Shown piece after piece: positions 43,277 through 55,170 of a stretch of 64,000 bases of DNA. The stretch is from assembly GCA_964017065.1 (NCBI GenBank), contig OZ024783.1, positions 11,374,885-11,438,884 of the forward strand, given 5' to 3'. The position numbers and the translations under genes are program-made. Position 1 is the stretch's first letter; each line of letters starts with the position of its first letter. The notes beneath the pieces were generated by a model, which did not search any database, had not been told where the DNA came from, and was given only the letters and a program-made list of their open reading frames with translations. The stretch comes from Haliclona indistincta (lineage: Eukaryota > Porifera > Demospongiae > Haplosclerida > Chalinidae).

Positions 43277-45867
43277 ATGGCGACCGGTGTAGAGTTTCAA
43301 GATTTTTATGAGACTGCTTTGAAGGTGTCACGCGAGGCAGGGCAGGTAAAGTATATTGTGCTATTGTTGAGTGTGATATTGTAAGTTACATGTATATCAA
43401 CATTCCCAGTATGCATACATAATGGATTAAGGGTGCAGTGTCACGCCCACGCATGTATTTTTGGCTGGTTGCTAGGGGACTGTATCTCAGAAACTACTGC
43501 TGATATTCCAAGAAACCAAAGACCTATGCTACAAGACTGGCGAAGGCTGTACACATTGCAAACTATGAGCGCTGAAAGTGCCAGACGGAAACGTGACGGG
43601 CGCGGCTAGATACAACGCTTAGGCTAATAAAACTTTCGTTCACTCAGGCAGTGGAAATTCAGATTTGGGATATATACGTACTTCAACAAGGCGAAGGCAG
43701 TAACGTAGAGCTTTTTCGTGTATTGTGCTTGAAAGTGCGATTATGAGCTGCTTACCTCGTAGTTTTCCTACTCAGAGTGTGTTTATTAAAAAAAAAACTC
43801 TACGTTAAGGTCTTTATCTGGTCGCTAATAGTCATAATATATATCCAAGTTTGGGTCTATTCTGAAGGCCACAGACAGAGTTATATTGAGGAATGTATTG
43901 TGCGTGATCTTGCCTGGCTACTGTCACTCATTAGTATTGTTAATGTGCTTGTATAAACAGTGAATATCATTTGTGGTGTGTAATAATGTCCAACTTGTAC
44001 ATTCCTGAATAAGTTAACGGTGTTAGGGTCTGCACCTAGCCTCGTCCCCAGGCTCCACCCCTCTCGGAATTTTGTTCCGTCAGGGAGCCTAGTCTCTTAT
44101 CTCACGTGGGGTAGACAGGTGGTAGACAGGTGATTAGTGTGCGTGGGCACGATCAACGCTCTCGACCCAACCTGCCCACGCACATGCGTAGGTTCGTCAC
44201 AGTCTTGCTGTCAGAGGCGATCAAGGTCTGTAGCATCACGTTCGGGATGGCCGCGGAGCCGTCAGATGAATCTAAATGGCTAAAGAGCCACTATGAGGAA
44301 GCAGCTACTGGGGATGTTCCTACTCCGTCGAAACGGGTAAAGTACCAGACGCTGAAGGACGATATCGAGCTACACTTTCCTCACCGTACGTACAATGACC
44401 TAGTCGTCAGCTAGGCTTCATCAAGGAAGCTTTTCCGATGTCCAGCACAAAGAGACTTGGAAAGCTACGCCACACGCACGTTTTAGGCACTGAATCTACT
44501 GTACTACTAGTAAGACCGACATCAAGCATCGTGGGCGTGCGGTTTATTACACCCACGCTCATTAATATTTGCACTTTTTTGGGTGCGCTCACGTGAGATT
44601 AGAGACCAGGCTCTCTGACGGAACAGAGAGCCTGGGGACGAGGCTAGTCTGCACCCTTAATGCACTACAATAATAATCAAGGGCCTGATAATGTAGTCTC
44701 GCGGGACTATTGATAATGCTCTAAAAAACTTAACCTAATTATTATTATACTATAGATTGCATTGGATGGGTACTCAAAATTGAAAGTAGTCGATACAAAG
44801 GAGTCCTCAGCAGATCTGGTTACAGAATGGGACAAAAAAGTGGAGGAATTTGTGATATCTTCACTACGCAGTAAATATCCAACTCATCGGTGAGTTTGCA
44901 TGCCTATGGGCATTAGTGTTTTGTATCTGGAATGTTACAAGCTTTTCTTTATTGTCAAGCTTTATTGGTGAGGAATCATCTGAGAAAAAGATAGAATACA
45001 CAAATGAGCCGACATGGATGATCGATCCTATTGATGGGACGTGTAACTTTGTGCACAGGTGTAACAAGCTTCATTTGATACAATGTGATTTTTCTTTCTC
45101 TCTTTAGTTTTCCTCACAGTGCTGTATGCATTGGACTGGCTGTGAATAAAACGGTGTGTTTATGCTTTGTGGTAAATGCTGCCGTAATTATCTGTCATGC
45201 GTTACAGCCAGTGGTGGGTGTGGTCTATAATTTCATCCAAGACCAGATGTTTTCTGCACTGGTAGGCAAAGGTGCTTTCATGAACAATAAACCAATCCAT
45301 GTCTCTAGCTGCAAAGGTAGGCAAATTCTTGTTTGACTACTTACATTGTTGTTTTCTTGTTAGAAATTAATAAAGCTTTAGTTGCAGCAGAGCTGGGTAG
45401 TGTACGTACAGAAGAGGTACTAAAACCAAAGGTTGAGACGTTCTATAAACTGACCTCAGAACCAAATCCTGTTCACGGGTAAGAAGAGACTAGTGCTGCA
45501 GAGCACAAGGGTTGATATGTGTAGGAAATGAGCTAGTATGGTTGCACTTTCAGTTTGAGGTCTCTGGGTTCAGCTGCTCTCAACTGCTGTATGATAGCTT
45601 GTGGAGCATATGATGCCTACGTAGAGTATGGTGTTCACTGCTGGGACATAGCAGCTGCTGAGCTGATTGTTAGAGAAGCAGGAGGAGTGACCATGTATCC
45701 GACAGGTAGAAGCTGTTCCTCATCTATTATTCATGATTATGTACCCTGTTCTTATAGGAGAACCACTTGATGTAATGAAAAGAGGTATTCTAGCAGCTTC
45801 TACCAACGACCTAGCCACTCAGCTCATACCTCAAATAAGCTATATCAGTTACCCTAGTGACTGCTGA
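43277..45867 (+). CDS. IMPA: inositol monophosphatase
   Basis: Hydrolyses inositol monophosphates to free inositol; Mg-dependent, cytosolic. Eight exons in phase: 43277-43345, 44756-44889, 44960-45058, 45108-45153, 45208-45316, 45364-45478, 45554-45705, 45758-45867. The product is 277 residues, the usual length of animal IMPA1. Signature motifs: [19 protein letters not shown] (the usual second Thr of DGTTNF is Cys here) and [15 protein letters not shown]. Metal-ligand residues E of GEES and D, D of DPIDG are present. Intron 1 (1.4 kb) is expanded by transposons; the others are 50-80 bp apart from repeats. Divergent from 42842-43210 and convergent with the dipeptidase, whose stop is 114 bp downstream. 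A polyadenylation signal AATAAA lies near 45966. Confidence 0.95.
43429..44663. repeat. transposons in IMPase intron 1
   Basis: The first part, 43429-43665, matches repeat R4 at 27428. At 44041-44645 is an element with ends CTCGTCCCCAGGCTC / GAGCCTGGGGACGAG; a solo end also lies at 42822-42835. The outermost ATTAAGGGTGCA / TGCACCCTTAAT (about 43427 and 44650) are inverted, so the whole may be one larger element. An open frame at 44130-44414 has no recognised domain. Confidence 0.65.
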
Positions 45868-45945
45868 AGCAACAGCAATAATCACACCCTAGTGACTGAG
45901 CAATAATCACACCCTAGTGACTGCTGAAACAACAGCAATAATCAA
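45851..45945. repeat. short tandem repeat over IMPase stop codon
   Basis: Three imperfect units containing ACCCTAGTGACTG and AACAGCAATAATCA. The first unit includes the IMPase termination codon. Confidence 0.75.
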
Positions 45946-45980
45946 ACGTATTTTTACATCTTGAAAAATAAAACTTAGAG

Positions 45981-48664
45981 TCAGTTGTTTTCTGAATTCC
46001 TTGGCATTGGATCACCAAATGTATCATCAGGTGACCTGATCATCTGTTGAGCAGAACTAACCTGGAAACAAATCATTACCATCATGCATGCAGTATTTCC
46101 ACAGTACTGACCTTTTCTACCTCTTGAAACACTCTCAGTAAGTTTCCATTAGCAATAAGAGCTATCTCACTATCTGAGTAGCATCTTTGGATTAGCTCAG
46201 CAAATAAATTAAGAAACGTTGAGACATCAGATAAACCAGTTGGCGTACTGTCAGTGGAGTATAGTACATGTTGGCATGGTATTATGTAGTACCACCTACT
46301 TACAAAGGAATACCGTCAAAATCACTTCCAATGCCAATATGTTTCACACCAGTAATTTTCTTAATGTAGTCAATGTGATCTGTAGAGAAAGAGAGATCAC
46401 ATTGAATTTTATTCATTAATGAGTTTTCATCAAAAATTGTAAATCTTGCTGGAATTGCTCCAAAGTTGTTGAAAATCAACTCTAAGTGTTTTAAATGTCA
46501 TATAAAATCAGTTTTGGATGAAATATGCGTTGAAGGATTATAAGGTGATTAACTCTTTAGTGACTGAATTATTTCAACGAAAATTCGACTTGCTCTAAAC
46601 TGACAGTTTGTCTTGCATTTTCTACAACATGCAGTACGTTAGCTGTTCCAAACTAGCGCTGTTGTTTCCTTGTATGTCAAAGTTTACGACCATGTACTAA
46701 ACTCTGAGTTGGCCACTCCCACTTCGGAACTGAAGCTGCTTAAGTGCTGCGACCTCGTCATTTTTCAGCCAATTTTGGTTTTCGTTTAGCCCTTGTGACT
46801 GATACAAAAACCTGGTGGTGTCCAGGTGAGCAAACAGCATAGTTTAGACCATATTCCATGCCCAAGTATGCATTTTGGGGCATCCTGAAGCCTTAAAAAT
46901 GCCAAAAGTGGCGAGGGGCTCTGCCCCTTCGAACCCCAGGTTAACGGGGGACACCCCCCTTTAAAATTCCTCCCGTGCTGTACGTTTTAGTGGGGAGGGC
47001 GCGCCGAAAAAAAGGTGGTTTTTTCAGGTAAAGTCGTCTTTTGCAAATAAACTTGATTTGACCTTTCTAGAGCACTTTTTGCACTTTTTATGACGTCTAG
47101 AGTGGGTGGAGTCAATTATGGCGGCTAAAGCCGCTATAGGCCTTAAAGGGTTAATCACTGTTACATGTATAATATAAAGAGCACTAGCTCTTGTGAAGCA
47201 CCTTCTTCCCATCATATCTACTAATCACGTAGAATACACCATTGGGCTAATAATTTTTAATCGTTCCGTTTATGAAATTAAAATGAGCCAGCTCTATGAT
47301 AACCTACACTTACCAGCCACTTGAGCAAGAGATGAATACTCACTACAATTTATAAATAGAGAAAAGAAGTTCACCATCACAATTCCGCCATTGCTTGGCT
47401 GAAATCAGTAAGAAATCGATATTGAGCTTGACAATCATAACTTACGATTCTTCGAAGTACACTATTAGGTACATTTCGAGTGACATTACAAAGAGCCCTT
47501 GCTGAACTGTGACTGAATATTACTGTAGACATAAAAAGGAAAATAATGAAAATAATAATCTTTGCCATCATACCAGGAGCCTGAGTCACATCCAGAACTT
47601 TGTTCATTACTTTCTCTGAAACATGTGAGATGTCTACCATCATGCCTAGCCTGTTCATCTCTTTGACAACATGCTAGAGAGTATTAAGGATTAAACAAAT
47701 GAAAAGTTGTAGTATTAAGTTCTAGACCTCTCCAAATTCAGTTAGTCCTTTTTCAAGTGGTTCAGAATCACAACAGCTTTCAGCCCTATAAATCAATACT
47801 GAAATCATGACACATTAATAATTATTCTATACCTACCACTCAGTATTGCAATTATGAGTGAGCGTCATGTATCGTGCTCCAAGGTAATACATCTGTCTCA
47901 AAATTGCCAGGCTATTGTCAATTGCATTACCTCCTTCAATACCAATCAAGGAAGCAATGCGACCTTGAGCCAAAGCAGTTACTATGTCTGCAGTAGATGT
48001 GGCAAAAGAGAAGTGCATTGAGTAATTCCGATTGCTGACAAAACGTCTGATAACATCAATTTGTTCCACAAAAATTCTGGTGATATCTTGAAATTTTGGC
48101 TCACAGGGTACATACGCTGACCAAAACTAAATTTTCTAGTGAAAGCATTTGGTATGATGTACAATTAGGTTACCTGTATTCCAACTTTGCCTGCTCGTAG
48201 CCTTGGTATGTCTGTTTGCCAATGTTCACCATAATTCCTGTCTGATGTATTGAGCCTCAAATCAATCTTGCTTAACTGATTATCAAAAAGGTTTCTGAGC
48301 TCAGCAGCCAAATCATTGTGCCTGTGACAAATTTAATAAAATAAAATTAACGTCGAGGAGGCTCACCAACCCATCAGCAACAGGAAATTTTGATAGTAAT
48401 GCTTGTGCACGAAGGTAAGGATCGCTTGGTAGACTCTCACGTCTTCCTAGCAATCCAGCACTAAAGCCAAGTGCTACAGCAACACCCACGCCAACAACAG
48501 CTACTCCAAATGTTAGTAGTATCTTGAGACGATGATTTAATTCGTTGTTGTTCAATCAGTTTCTTCAGGTCCGTGGTTCTTTCATTTGCAGAGTAGTTGT
48601 AGTCACCGCTATCATTTCCGATCAATGGAGTCATTGACTCCAAGGCCTCCTTGTCTTCGGCCAT
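45981..48664 (-). CDS. DPEP: membrane dipeptidase (M19 family)
   Basis: Zinc dipeptidase of the renal dipeptidase type. Ten exons: 48664-48371, 48321-48174, 48126-47837, 47785-47728, 47673-47574, 47522-47446, 47398-47314, 46379-46304, 46247-46112, 46061-45981. Active-site signatures: DGHNDLA (HxD zinc ligands), [14 protein letters not shown] (Glu ligand), [15 protein letters not shown] and VIFSHSSA (His ligands), IGSDFDG. A hydrophobic segment ([14 protein letters not shown]) near the N-terminus suggests a type II membrane anchor. All junctions from exon 1 onward are in phase, but the coding sum is one nucleotide over a multiple of three: between the ATG frame (ending KKLIEQQ) and the membrane segment frame, near 48555-48575, there is a +1 shift. 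Either a sequence error, a broken allele or an unseen start. Expected length about 447 residues. Confidence 0.9.
46549..47155. mobile_element. MITE in dipeptidase intron 7
   Basis: About 607 bp with inverted ends around GATTAACTCTTTAG and CTTTAAGGGTTAATC. Similar to 3305-3725. It lies wholly inside the 934-bp intron between exons 7 and 8. Confidence 0.7.
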
Positions 48665-48727
48665 GCTAGCTAGCTCTCCAGGCAGACCCCACCCTCTAAC
48701 TTACTGCTCCGCCTAATAAATACCAGG

Positions 48728-51727
48728 CCTGCCAACCTCAAACTTCAAAAAACCTGGAGCTCATTAATATTCATGTTAATTAATTAATATTCATGTTAAT
48801 TAATTAATATTCATTATAATTTTAATTATTACGTCATTATTATTGTATCATTACTACGTCATTATTGTACTTGTCATGTGACATGTTTTGAAATTATTTT
48901 ATTGATTGCTAAAATGAAATATACAATGTCAGAAGATTCAAGAGCAGGATAAGAGCAGGATAGAGAAAAGAAAACGAGGAGTACAATGTACATTATGTCT
49001 TAATTCGATCTCTTATGCAGGTCGTTGTATGCCTTTGTCGCCCTTTTGGCTGTCTTTAACAAGTCCGTGGGAGGCTCCCAATCGATACAAGAATCTTGGT
49101 TAGCAAGTTTTATTTGAATAAGCGAAGATAGAGTTCCGTCAGTATTTAAACTTGATCTGGTTGGTGTTCGATTCAGTTTTATTAGAGTGAATACCCTTTC
49201 CTCTCCCGCATTACTATGAGGAATAGTAAGTATAAGCTTTGCTACTTTTGTGAGAAGTGCAAACCGAAAAGATGAGTCGATATTTTTGATTAGTGAAAGG
49301 TGACCCCATATGACATCCATTCTGTAGTAGCTTGTTCTTTGTCCTTCGTTTTCTACTTCATACACTGTTGCCTCTTTCCATAAATCAAGTGGAATTTCAC
49401 TTCTGTCTAGAAGCTGGTATTGTAGAAATTGTTCTTCCAAAGAATCCATCTGTGGAGCTGTGAAATTCAGCAAATCAGGATATTTTGAACAGAAATATTC
49501 TACTGACTCAAATGTGCACTCATTTCTGCCTTCAAAGTTAACAAATCTACAATGATTAAGAAGACAATCATTGAAGGGTAGAGTCTTCAAAGCCTGAGAA
49601 ACTGCTGTCACATAAAACTCTCTTACTCCTTTGTAGAAACACTTACATTGACGATCAGTAATATCACCTTCTTCAAGAAGTATATTCATTTTCTGCCTTG
49701 TCATAAAACCAACTGCTAACCGGTTGTCATCCAACTGATTTTCTCTATTTACAAAATGAACTTTGGTGAGATCCTCTTTTCTTGATCTAATAACATCAAT
49801 CTTTACAAACTTACTTAGTATTTTTTGCAAAAAATTGTGCAAAGCATCAGCTACCAAGTATATGCTGGGGTCTTCTCGTTGCAAAAGAAGATTTATACTA
49901 GTGAATGTTGGGAGGATAGACTGATAAAAAAAGAGATACACCTCTGTCATGGGCTCTTCAAAAACCACCTGCAATCTGTGAAATCTTGCCTGTGACTCCT
50001 CTTCACTCTTAAAGTAACTCACTAACGAAGCATACAATTGCAAGATTCTGTGCACTGATGTTTCCAAGCTTAACCATCGAACACTAACATATCGAACAAC
50101 TTCGCGATATTCTGTGTCACAGAATGAGCAAAATTCTCTGAAGGTACCTTTTCGTTTGGTGCTCTTGTCGAACCAATAATAGACATCGACACAAACATCT
50201 TCAACATCAAATTTCACCTCTTTCTGGAAACCATCAGAAGCACGGGACGCTATGTTGTGAATTAGGTGACATGGGCAACCCATGAAATAACAACTAGGGT
50301 GTTTTGCTTGTACTCGAGTCATTATTGAGTTACGTATTCCCAAATTAACACTGGTGTTGTCTACTCCAAATGCAACGCAGTGGTTCCATTTAACCTCGTG
50401 TTTATCCAGAACAGAATCGATCTTATTAAAAATTGATTGTGCAGTGCCACAATCTCTGCCTGATGTTGTGCACATGTCTAATAAGCATGTCACAACTTGC
50501 CTCCGGTTTGCATCATATATTCTGACTGTGAGTGGATTGAGTTTCTCTATTCCAGAATCGTTCGACCCATCAACTGCTAAACTGAAGGGCTCTCTCTTCA
50601 TTATGTCCAGCAAAGTTGCTATAATAATTGTAGGAGAGAAAAATAAGTTGCACTGTAAATTGTTACTTAAGCAAGTTCACCTTGAAAGTGTGGTGCAATT
50701 TCAAGGTTGATCATAGCAGTAGATTTGGTCCTGCAGCTTCCATACTCTTTTGCAATTTTGTTGTCAGGAAACAGGTCTCTGAACAACGGACTCAGGTGAT
50801 CACTCACAGCAATAGGAACATTGTGCTCAACCAAAAAGTTTGCTACCTTTACTTCTGCCCGTATCACCTACAATAATAGTTCATCAATAATTTTAAATTA
50901 ATTTTAATAAAGTTGTCATCACCTTTTGTTTCACTGGATCTGACTCAGTAGAAAAAGAAATTTTTGGCTGATTTTTAAGCTGTTTTGCCAAATTCCTGTG
51001 TGCTTGTGTGGCAACGTGTTCCTTGATGTCTTTACTACCTTGATGTCCACAGCTCAAATTTTTCTGACAAATGTTACAGCGAAACATATTAGGCTTATGC
51101 AGCACTGCAGATACAAAGGGCCATTCCTTCGTCCATTCCGATCCTTTGAAAACTTTGTCTTGTATTTGAATGAACCAGTGTATTTTGTCTTCTTACTGAC
51201 GGGTAGTGTAGCAATAGATTGATCTTCCTCTTCGGTAGCGTAACTGCAGCCAGAGTCATTGCTACTGCTGGTAGACGTATCCCCATCTGCATCAGCCATG
51301 ATCGTCACTCCTCAAATCAGTTCCAGTCAGCTAATATACTACTAATGGATACTAGCAGTGATTATACAGTGACTGTACTGACTCGAAAATCAACTCAGAG
51401 AATATTAGCTTTGCCTTTGGTACCAGCACACGTGTGAGAACCACGCCCTAGTTTTTATTAAAGTTTTTTATTAACTTAAAAAAATAATTAACTCCGCCCA
51501 CCTTGCAGTGCCTTAGTAATAATACTAGCTACAGGCTATAGCTACTGTACATGCTGGAGTTTTAGATCTTCACAACTGCTGTAAGAGTTGCTACTTGATT
51601 CATTGCTGTGAGTTGCTACAGGCTTGATTCTCTGTGCCAGGGAGAATTTGACATATCGCCGGGAGACCTGGAGAACAACCCAAAACCTGGAGACTCCCGG
51701 GAAATCCGGGAGAGTTGGCAGGCCTGG
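48728..51727 (-). mobile_element. autonomous-type hAT transposon
   Basis: Inverted ends CAGGCCTGCCAAC (48725-48740 region) and GTTGGCAGGCCTG (51713-51726) enclose a transposase gene. I could not identify an adjacent 8-bp target duplication, so the exact termini are uncertain by a few bases. Confidence 0.8.
49000..51299 (-). CDS. hAT transposase (3 exons, one frameshift)
   Basis: Exons 51299-50923, 50867-50681, 50618-49000, with introns of 55 and 62 bp and consistent phases between exons 1-2 and 2-3. Exon 1 encodes an acidic Ser-rich N-terminus and a BED-like zinc finger (FRCNICQKNLSCGHQGSKDI...H..H). Exon 3 has LAVDGSNDSG and GVDNTSVN (acidic catalytic positions), GCPCHLIHNIA, SVRWLS and the C-terminal GEERVFTLIKLNRTPTRSSL dimerisation region. 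Near 51160 the frame shifts by +2 (or -1) nt ahead of WTKEWPFV, so the copy is probably inactive unless this is a sequence error. Confidence 0.82.
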
Positions 51728-51801
51728 TCACTATTAAATACCCAGTTTGTTTTTGAATTTCTAAGCGAAAAGCGAGGTCCCGTTTCAAAAAGAAAGAGAA
51801 A

Positions 51802-52043
51802 ATGGCACAAAATGTTGTCCCAAGTGGACGCCCTGCTCGCAAAAGACAAGAAACGTGCCAGACAGGCCCCAAAGATGGACACTCAGTTACCAAGCGACTA
51901 CAACAGGATCTCATGACACTCATGGTAAGCATTAAAATTAATGTATCTGCCATTATTATTATTATAACCTGACCCAGATGGCTGGAGATCCGTCTGTGAC
52001 GGCATTTCCTGACGGAGACAACCTCTTTCATGCCACTCTCTAG
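51802..52043 (+). pseudogene. UBE2C: UBE2C-like E2 enzyme, truncated after exon 2 start
   Basis: Exon 1 (51802-51924) and the beginning of exon 2 (from 51978) encode MAQNVVPSGRPARKRQ..., SVTKRLQQDLMTLM, then MAGDPSVTAFPDGDNLF. This is the N-terminus of the cell-cycle ubiquitin-conjugating enzyme UBE2C (KRLQQELMTLMMSGD...AFPESDNLF in vertebrates). After DNLFH the homology stops and a TAG follows at 52041. The catalytic core with its cysteine is missing from this window. The break coincides with the start of the duplicated EGF-protein block. Confidence 0.85.
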
Positions 52044-52054
52044 CTAGATAGTAA

Positions 52055-53959
52055 AGCTGGTAGTACCGTAATGATGAAAGCGATTTTGTGGATGACTGCA
52101 TTGCTGTCTGTACTGTTAGGAAATATCTGTCACGGAGAAAATAAGATAGAAGCTGACAACGATGTTTTGATAGGGAGATGATAATAATTAGCCCCATGAT
52201 GCAGCTTGGTATAGTCCGTCATGTCATATATATTTTTGTCTACTACTATTGTTTTTATAGACTTCAGGTCATGATGCAGTAGTGAAGTTTGCAACTGCAA
52301 TCAATTTCTGTAAGTAAACTGTATAGTACTATAGTACAACTACAACTGATGACAGTGTGCATAATGGCAGATATAGAATTCCGCAATGAAGGATTCAATC
52401 CCTACAAGATGACAGCTATACCTACACAATGCTGTTTGGCACTGATACATGCATGTATTGTATTCAAACTATTGGTTGCGTACGTCTTTAATAAAGAAAA
52501 CTTTGTAAAATCAACTCACGGTTTTCTTGTTAGGTCATGGAGCTGGGAAGACCAGGTTCTGTTAATCTTGCTACTGAAGGTGAAAATTCTACGGCTTGAA
52601 TTAACTTCCTTTTTAGAAATTTGGTAATTGTAGCACTGAACTAGATTTGGTATTAGAGCTGATGATGGGTGTCTTCTCTTCTCCTGTAGTATGCTAGGTA
52701 CAGGATTGGTAACTGCTCATTTGAAATTATTGCGGAGGGCTCTACTACAAAAGAATGGCAACACACAATCGAATTCAACACATTTCCTGCTTCAAATGGT
52801 TTGTTCTGATTATTTTAACTCTTCAGTAAGTGTAGCAATATTAATTTTATATACAGGCACAACTGTTGCTGATAACTGTACTGGGGTTGATCAGGTAAGG
52901 ACGAGTCAAAGCACCAAACATGAGGCATGTCAAAGCATGCTAATGTACTGTAGGATCCTGATCGTGACTGTTCTCCAGTGGATTGTGCTATCAAGTACAA
53001 GGGCAAGAGGAGCTTCTACAGAAACAGCACTGGCAAGTGTGAACCTGTGGAACGATGCAACACTAGATCATCAAAAGACGGCATCACTGTTACTGGGGTA
53101 CGACAAGTAGACTATATACCCACTATACATGTGCATTGAAACTTACCAATTGTCACGTTTTCGTGGGTGCTGTGCGATTTTTCTTCAAGTACTGCACAAG
53201 TGTTAATTTTGATAATAAGGAAATTTTTCATGTTTAAAATTCTACATACTATATTTAAGTCTAATATTAGTTTCCAGATGTTAGGAATTTGGTGTTTTTT
53301 TTCTCTCCAGTATTATGATTGGGATGAGAATGTGTGTGTTCACTATGACTGGATCATGAATGAGAACTACTTTAAACAAGTCGAGTCTGATACTGAGATT
53401 CCTGAATCAGTCCCTGCTCTACGTAATTCAAAGTACTACCCAGACCTGGAGCCAAACCTGGTCGAAGAGTTGATGGTGAGACAGAGTGTGTGACTGTATG
53501 AGGGAGTGAAGAGACTGCATGAAAATACCAAAATCTTCTTTTGGCGAGTATGAACTCGTGTGTAACCACGGTCATCAAGATGGTATTCATTGCATTTGTG
53601 ATGAAGGATGGATCTCGAGTGGTCTGCACAGAGACAATCCACTCAAGTTCAACTGGTGTGATTCCAGAGTGAGCGACCCCTACGACAATTCAGGGGCTCC
53701 GAAAAAACTCAGTAAAGGACTGGAGGTGTTTTTAATAGCTGTATCCATCTCAATACACATAGTACAACTGTGTTGTAGCACCATGTTCTATGTGATCTGT
53801 CACCTTAACTTTGTTCAGATTCTTTCTATAGTCAACTTTGCCCTGTTGGTTTCATGGGTGTACGTTCTAACCAAGCTGGTCTGTCCTAAGATGTTCAACA
53901 AGTCTACAGTGTGGTGCAGAGTGATGTGTTACTACTGCTATAGCTGGTGCAAAAATTAA
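52055..53959 (+). pseudogene. decayed copy of the EGF-motif membrane protein gene
   Basis: All ten exons of 4780-6737 have counterparts, but the copy is broken: the exon 1 donor is lost (GATGTTTTGATAG instead of ...AAAATT GTGAGG), the exon 3 end and its donor are deleted near 52436, exon 4 has CGA changed to TGA at 52597-52599, and the exon 9 acceptor region is replaced near 53520. Exon 10 and its transmembrane helix remain open (to 53959). Confidence 0.85.
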
Positions 53960-54180
53960 TAGAGCAACTTGTAATGCATAATCGTATAGTCTTAATAGTA
54001 TTGACTGTATCAGATAATTCAGATTATAATATTGAGTGTATACATGTACTTTGTATAAGTGATCAGTTCAATATTGTTGTACAAGAGAATCCAGTTCGCC
54101 AATTATATTGCCGTGAGCCATATGATTCAATCTAAAAACCGTTGAATCTACAAAGTCACAATGATAGATAATCAGATTCA

Positions 54181-54979
54181 TGTGTGAATGATATTCATTG
54201 CACACCTCTTTGACATAGACTCTTTGAGTTCCTTAACTTCTTTGAAAAACATTCGTCTGCATTTTTCTTTTATAGATTGCTGCTTCTTTGTTCTTTTGAT
54301 GCAACCACCTAGCAGACAGAGAAAAACTATGATCACCTCGGATTACTTAAGATTGACTAACTTTTTGTATGCGGCACTCGCAATCTCTGAATCAACCTTT
54401 TTGGCAACTTGCTCAACCTCTTCTGTCTTCCGACTTCTTCCTCTTGCATCTATTCTCTTCTTCTCCTCTTCTTCATTGATCACAGGCAACTTCTTTTCTT
54501 TAGTTCTACTCAATGCTATCAATTGACTATGTTTCATTGCTATAACTAAGCCTTCATTTTCTTCCTTCTTTCGTCCAATTTCTTCTTCACTCTTTTTCTC
54601 TTCTAATTTATCTTGTTTGGATTGTTGAGAAAATCTCTTTGTTTTCTTGGACAGTCATGCCTGGAAAACTTGCTCATAATAGTCTCAGTTTCTCCTGCTC
54701 TTCGGCATAATTATCAACTTCTTTTCCGGTGATCTCGTTGTTGGAGCTGAGTTTGTACGAGGCACGTTTGTACTGGATTTAGTGTTAGATTTTTTTCTGT
54801 CGATTTGATGAAATCACCACTGATTTCGAAGCAAATGATTTTTATTTGACGGCCGTGATGCTTTTGGGATAGAAGGCGAAGAAGGAGCAAGAACAGAGGT
54901 ATTTGGAGGAGTGGATGAAGCTGTATCATCTTGTGTGATTGATCTGTTATCATTTTCACCTAAGTTAGATTGATCGGTT
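54181..54979 (-). pseudogene. decayed copy of the coiled-coil gene (insertion-free)
   Basis: Uninterrupted order of the gene that is split at 6964-7322 / 15630-16399. It keeps the short intron (54309-54361), KKLPVINEEEEKKRID and AYKK. It carries a 44-nt deletion relative to copy 1, a 1-nt insertion in the last exon and several frame breaks around 54545-54715. It serves as the empty site for the 8.3-kb insertion. Confidence 0.8.
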
Positions 54980-54999
54980 CTCTCTCTCTCTCTCTCTTA
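54979..54999. repeat. CT microsatellite at duplication breakpoint
   Basis: A run of TC dinucleotides lies exactly where similarity to the coiled-coil gene ends. Confidence 0.8.
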
Positions 55000-55170
55000 C
55001 ATAATTTTGTGCCTTTTTCAGATCAAGGTCAAAGAAGAAACGAACAGAAGCTTCTCCTCTACCAATGTTCTCATACTCTTCCTCTTCTGCCTTCTCCTCT
55101 CTTCCTCTTGCAACTGTCATGTTTAGTTTTCACAACGTTATGTCTATGGTACCTTTGTTTTTTGTCATAG

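Noticed and set aside
49000..51308. Cellular zinc-finger gene
   Set aside because: The BED-like finger plus the hAT catalytic and dimerisation regions, between inverted ends, identify a transposase.
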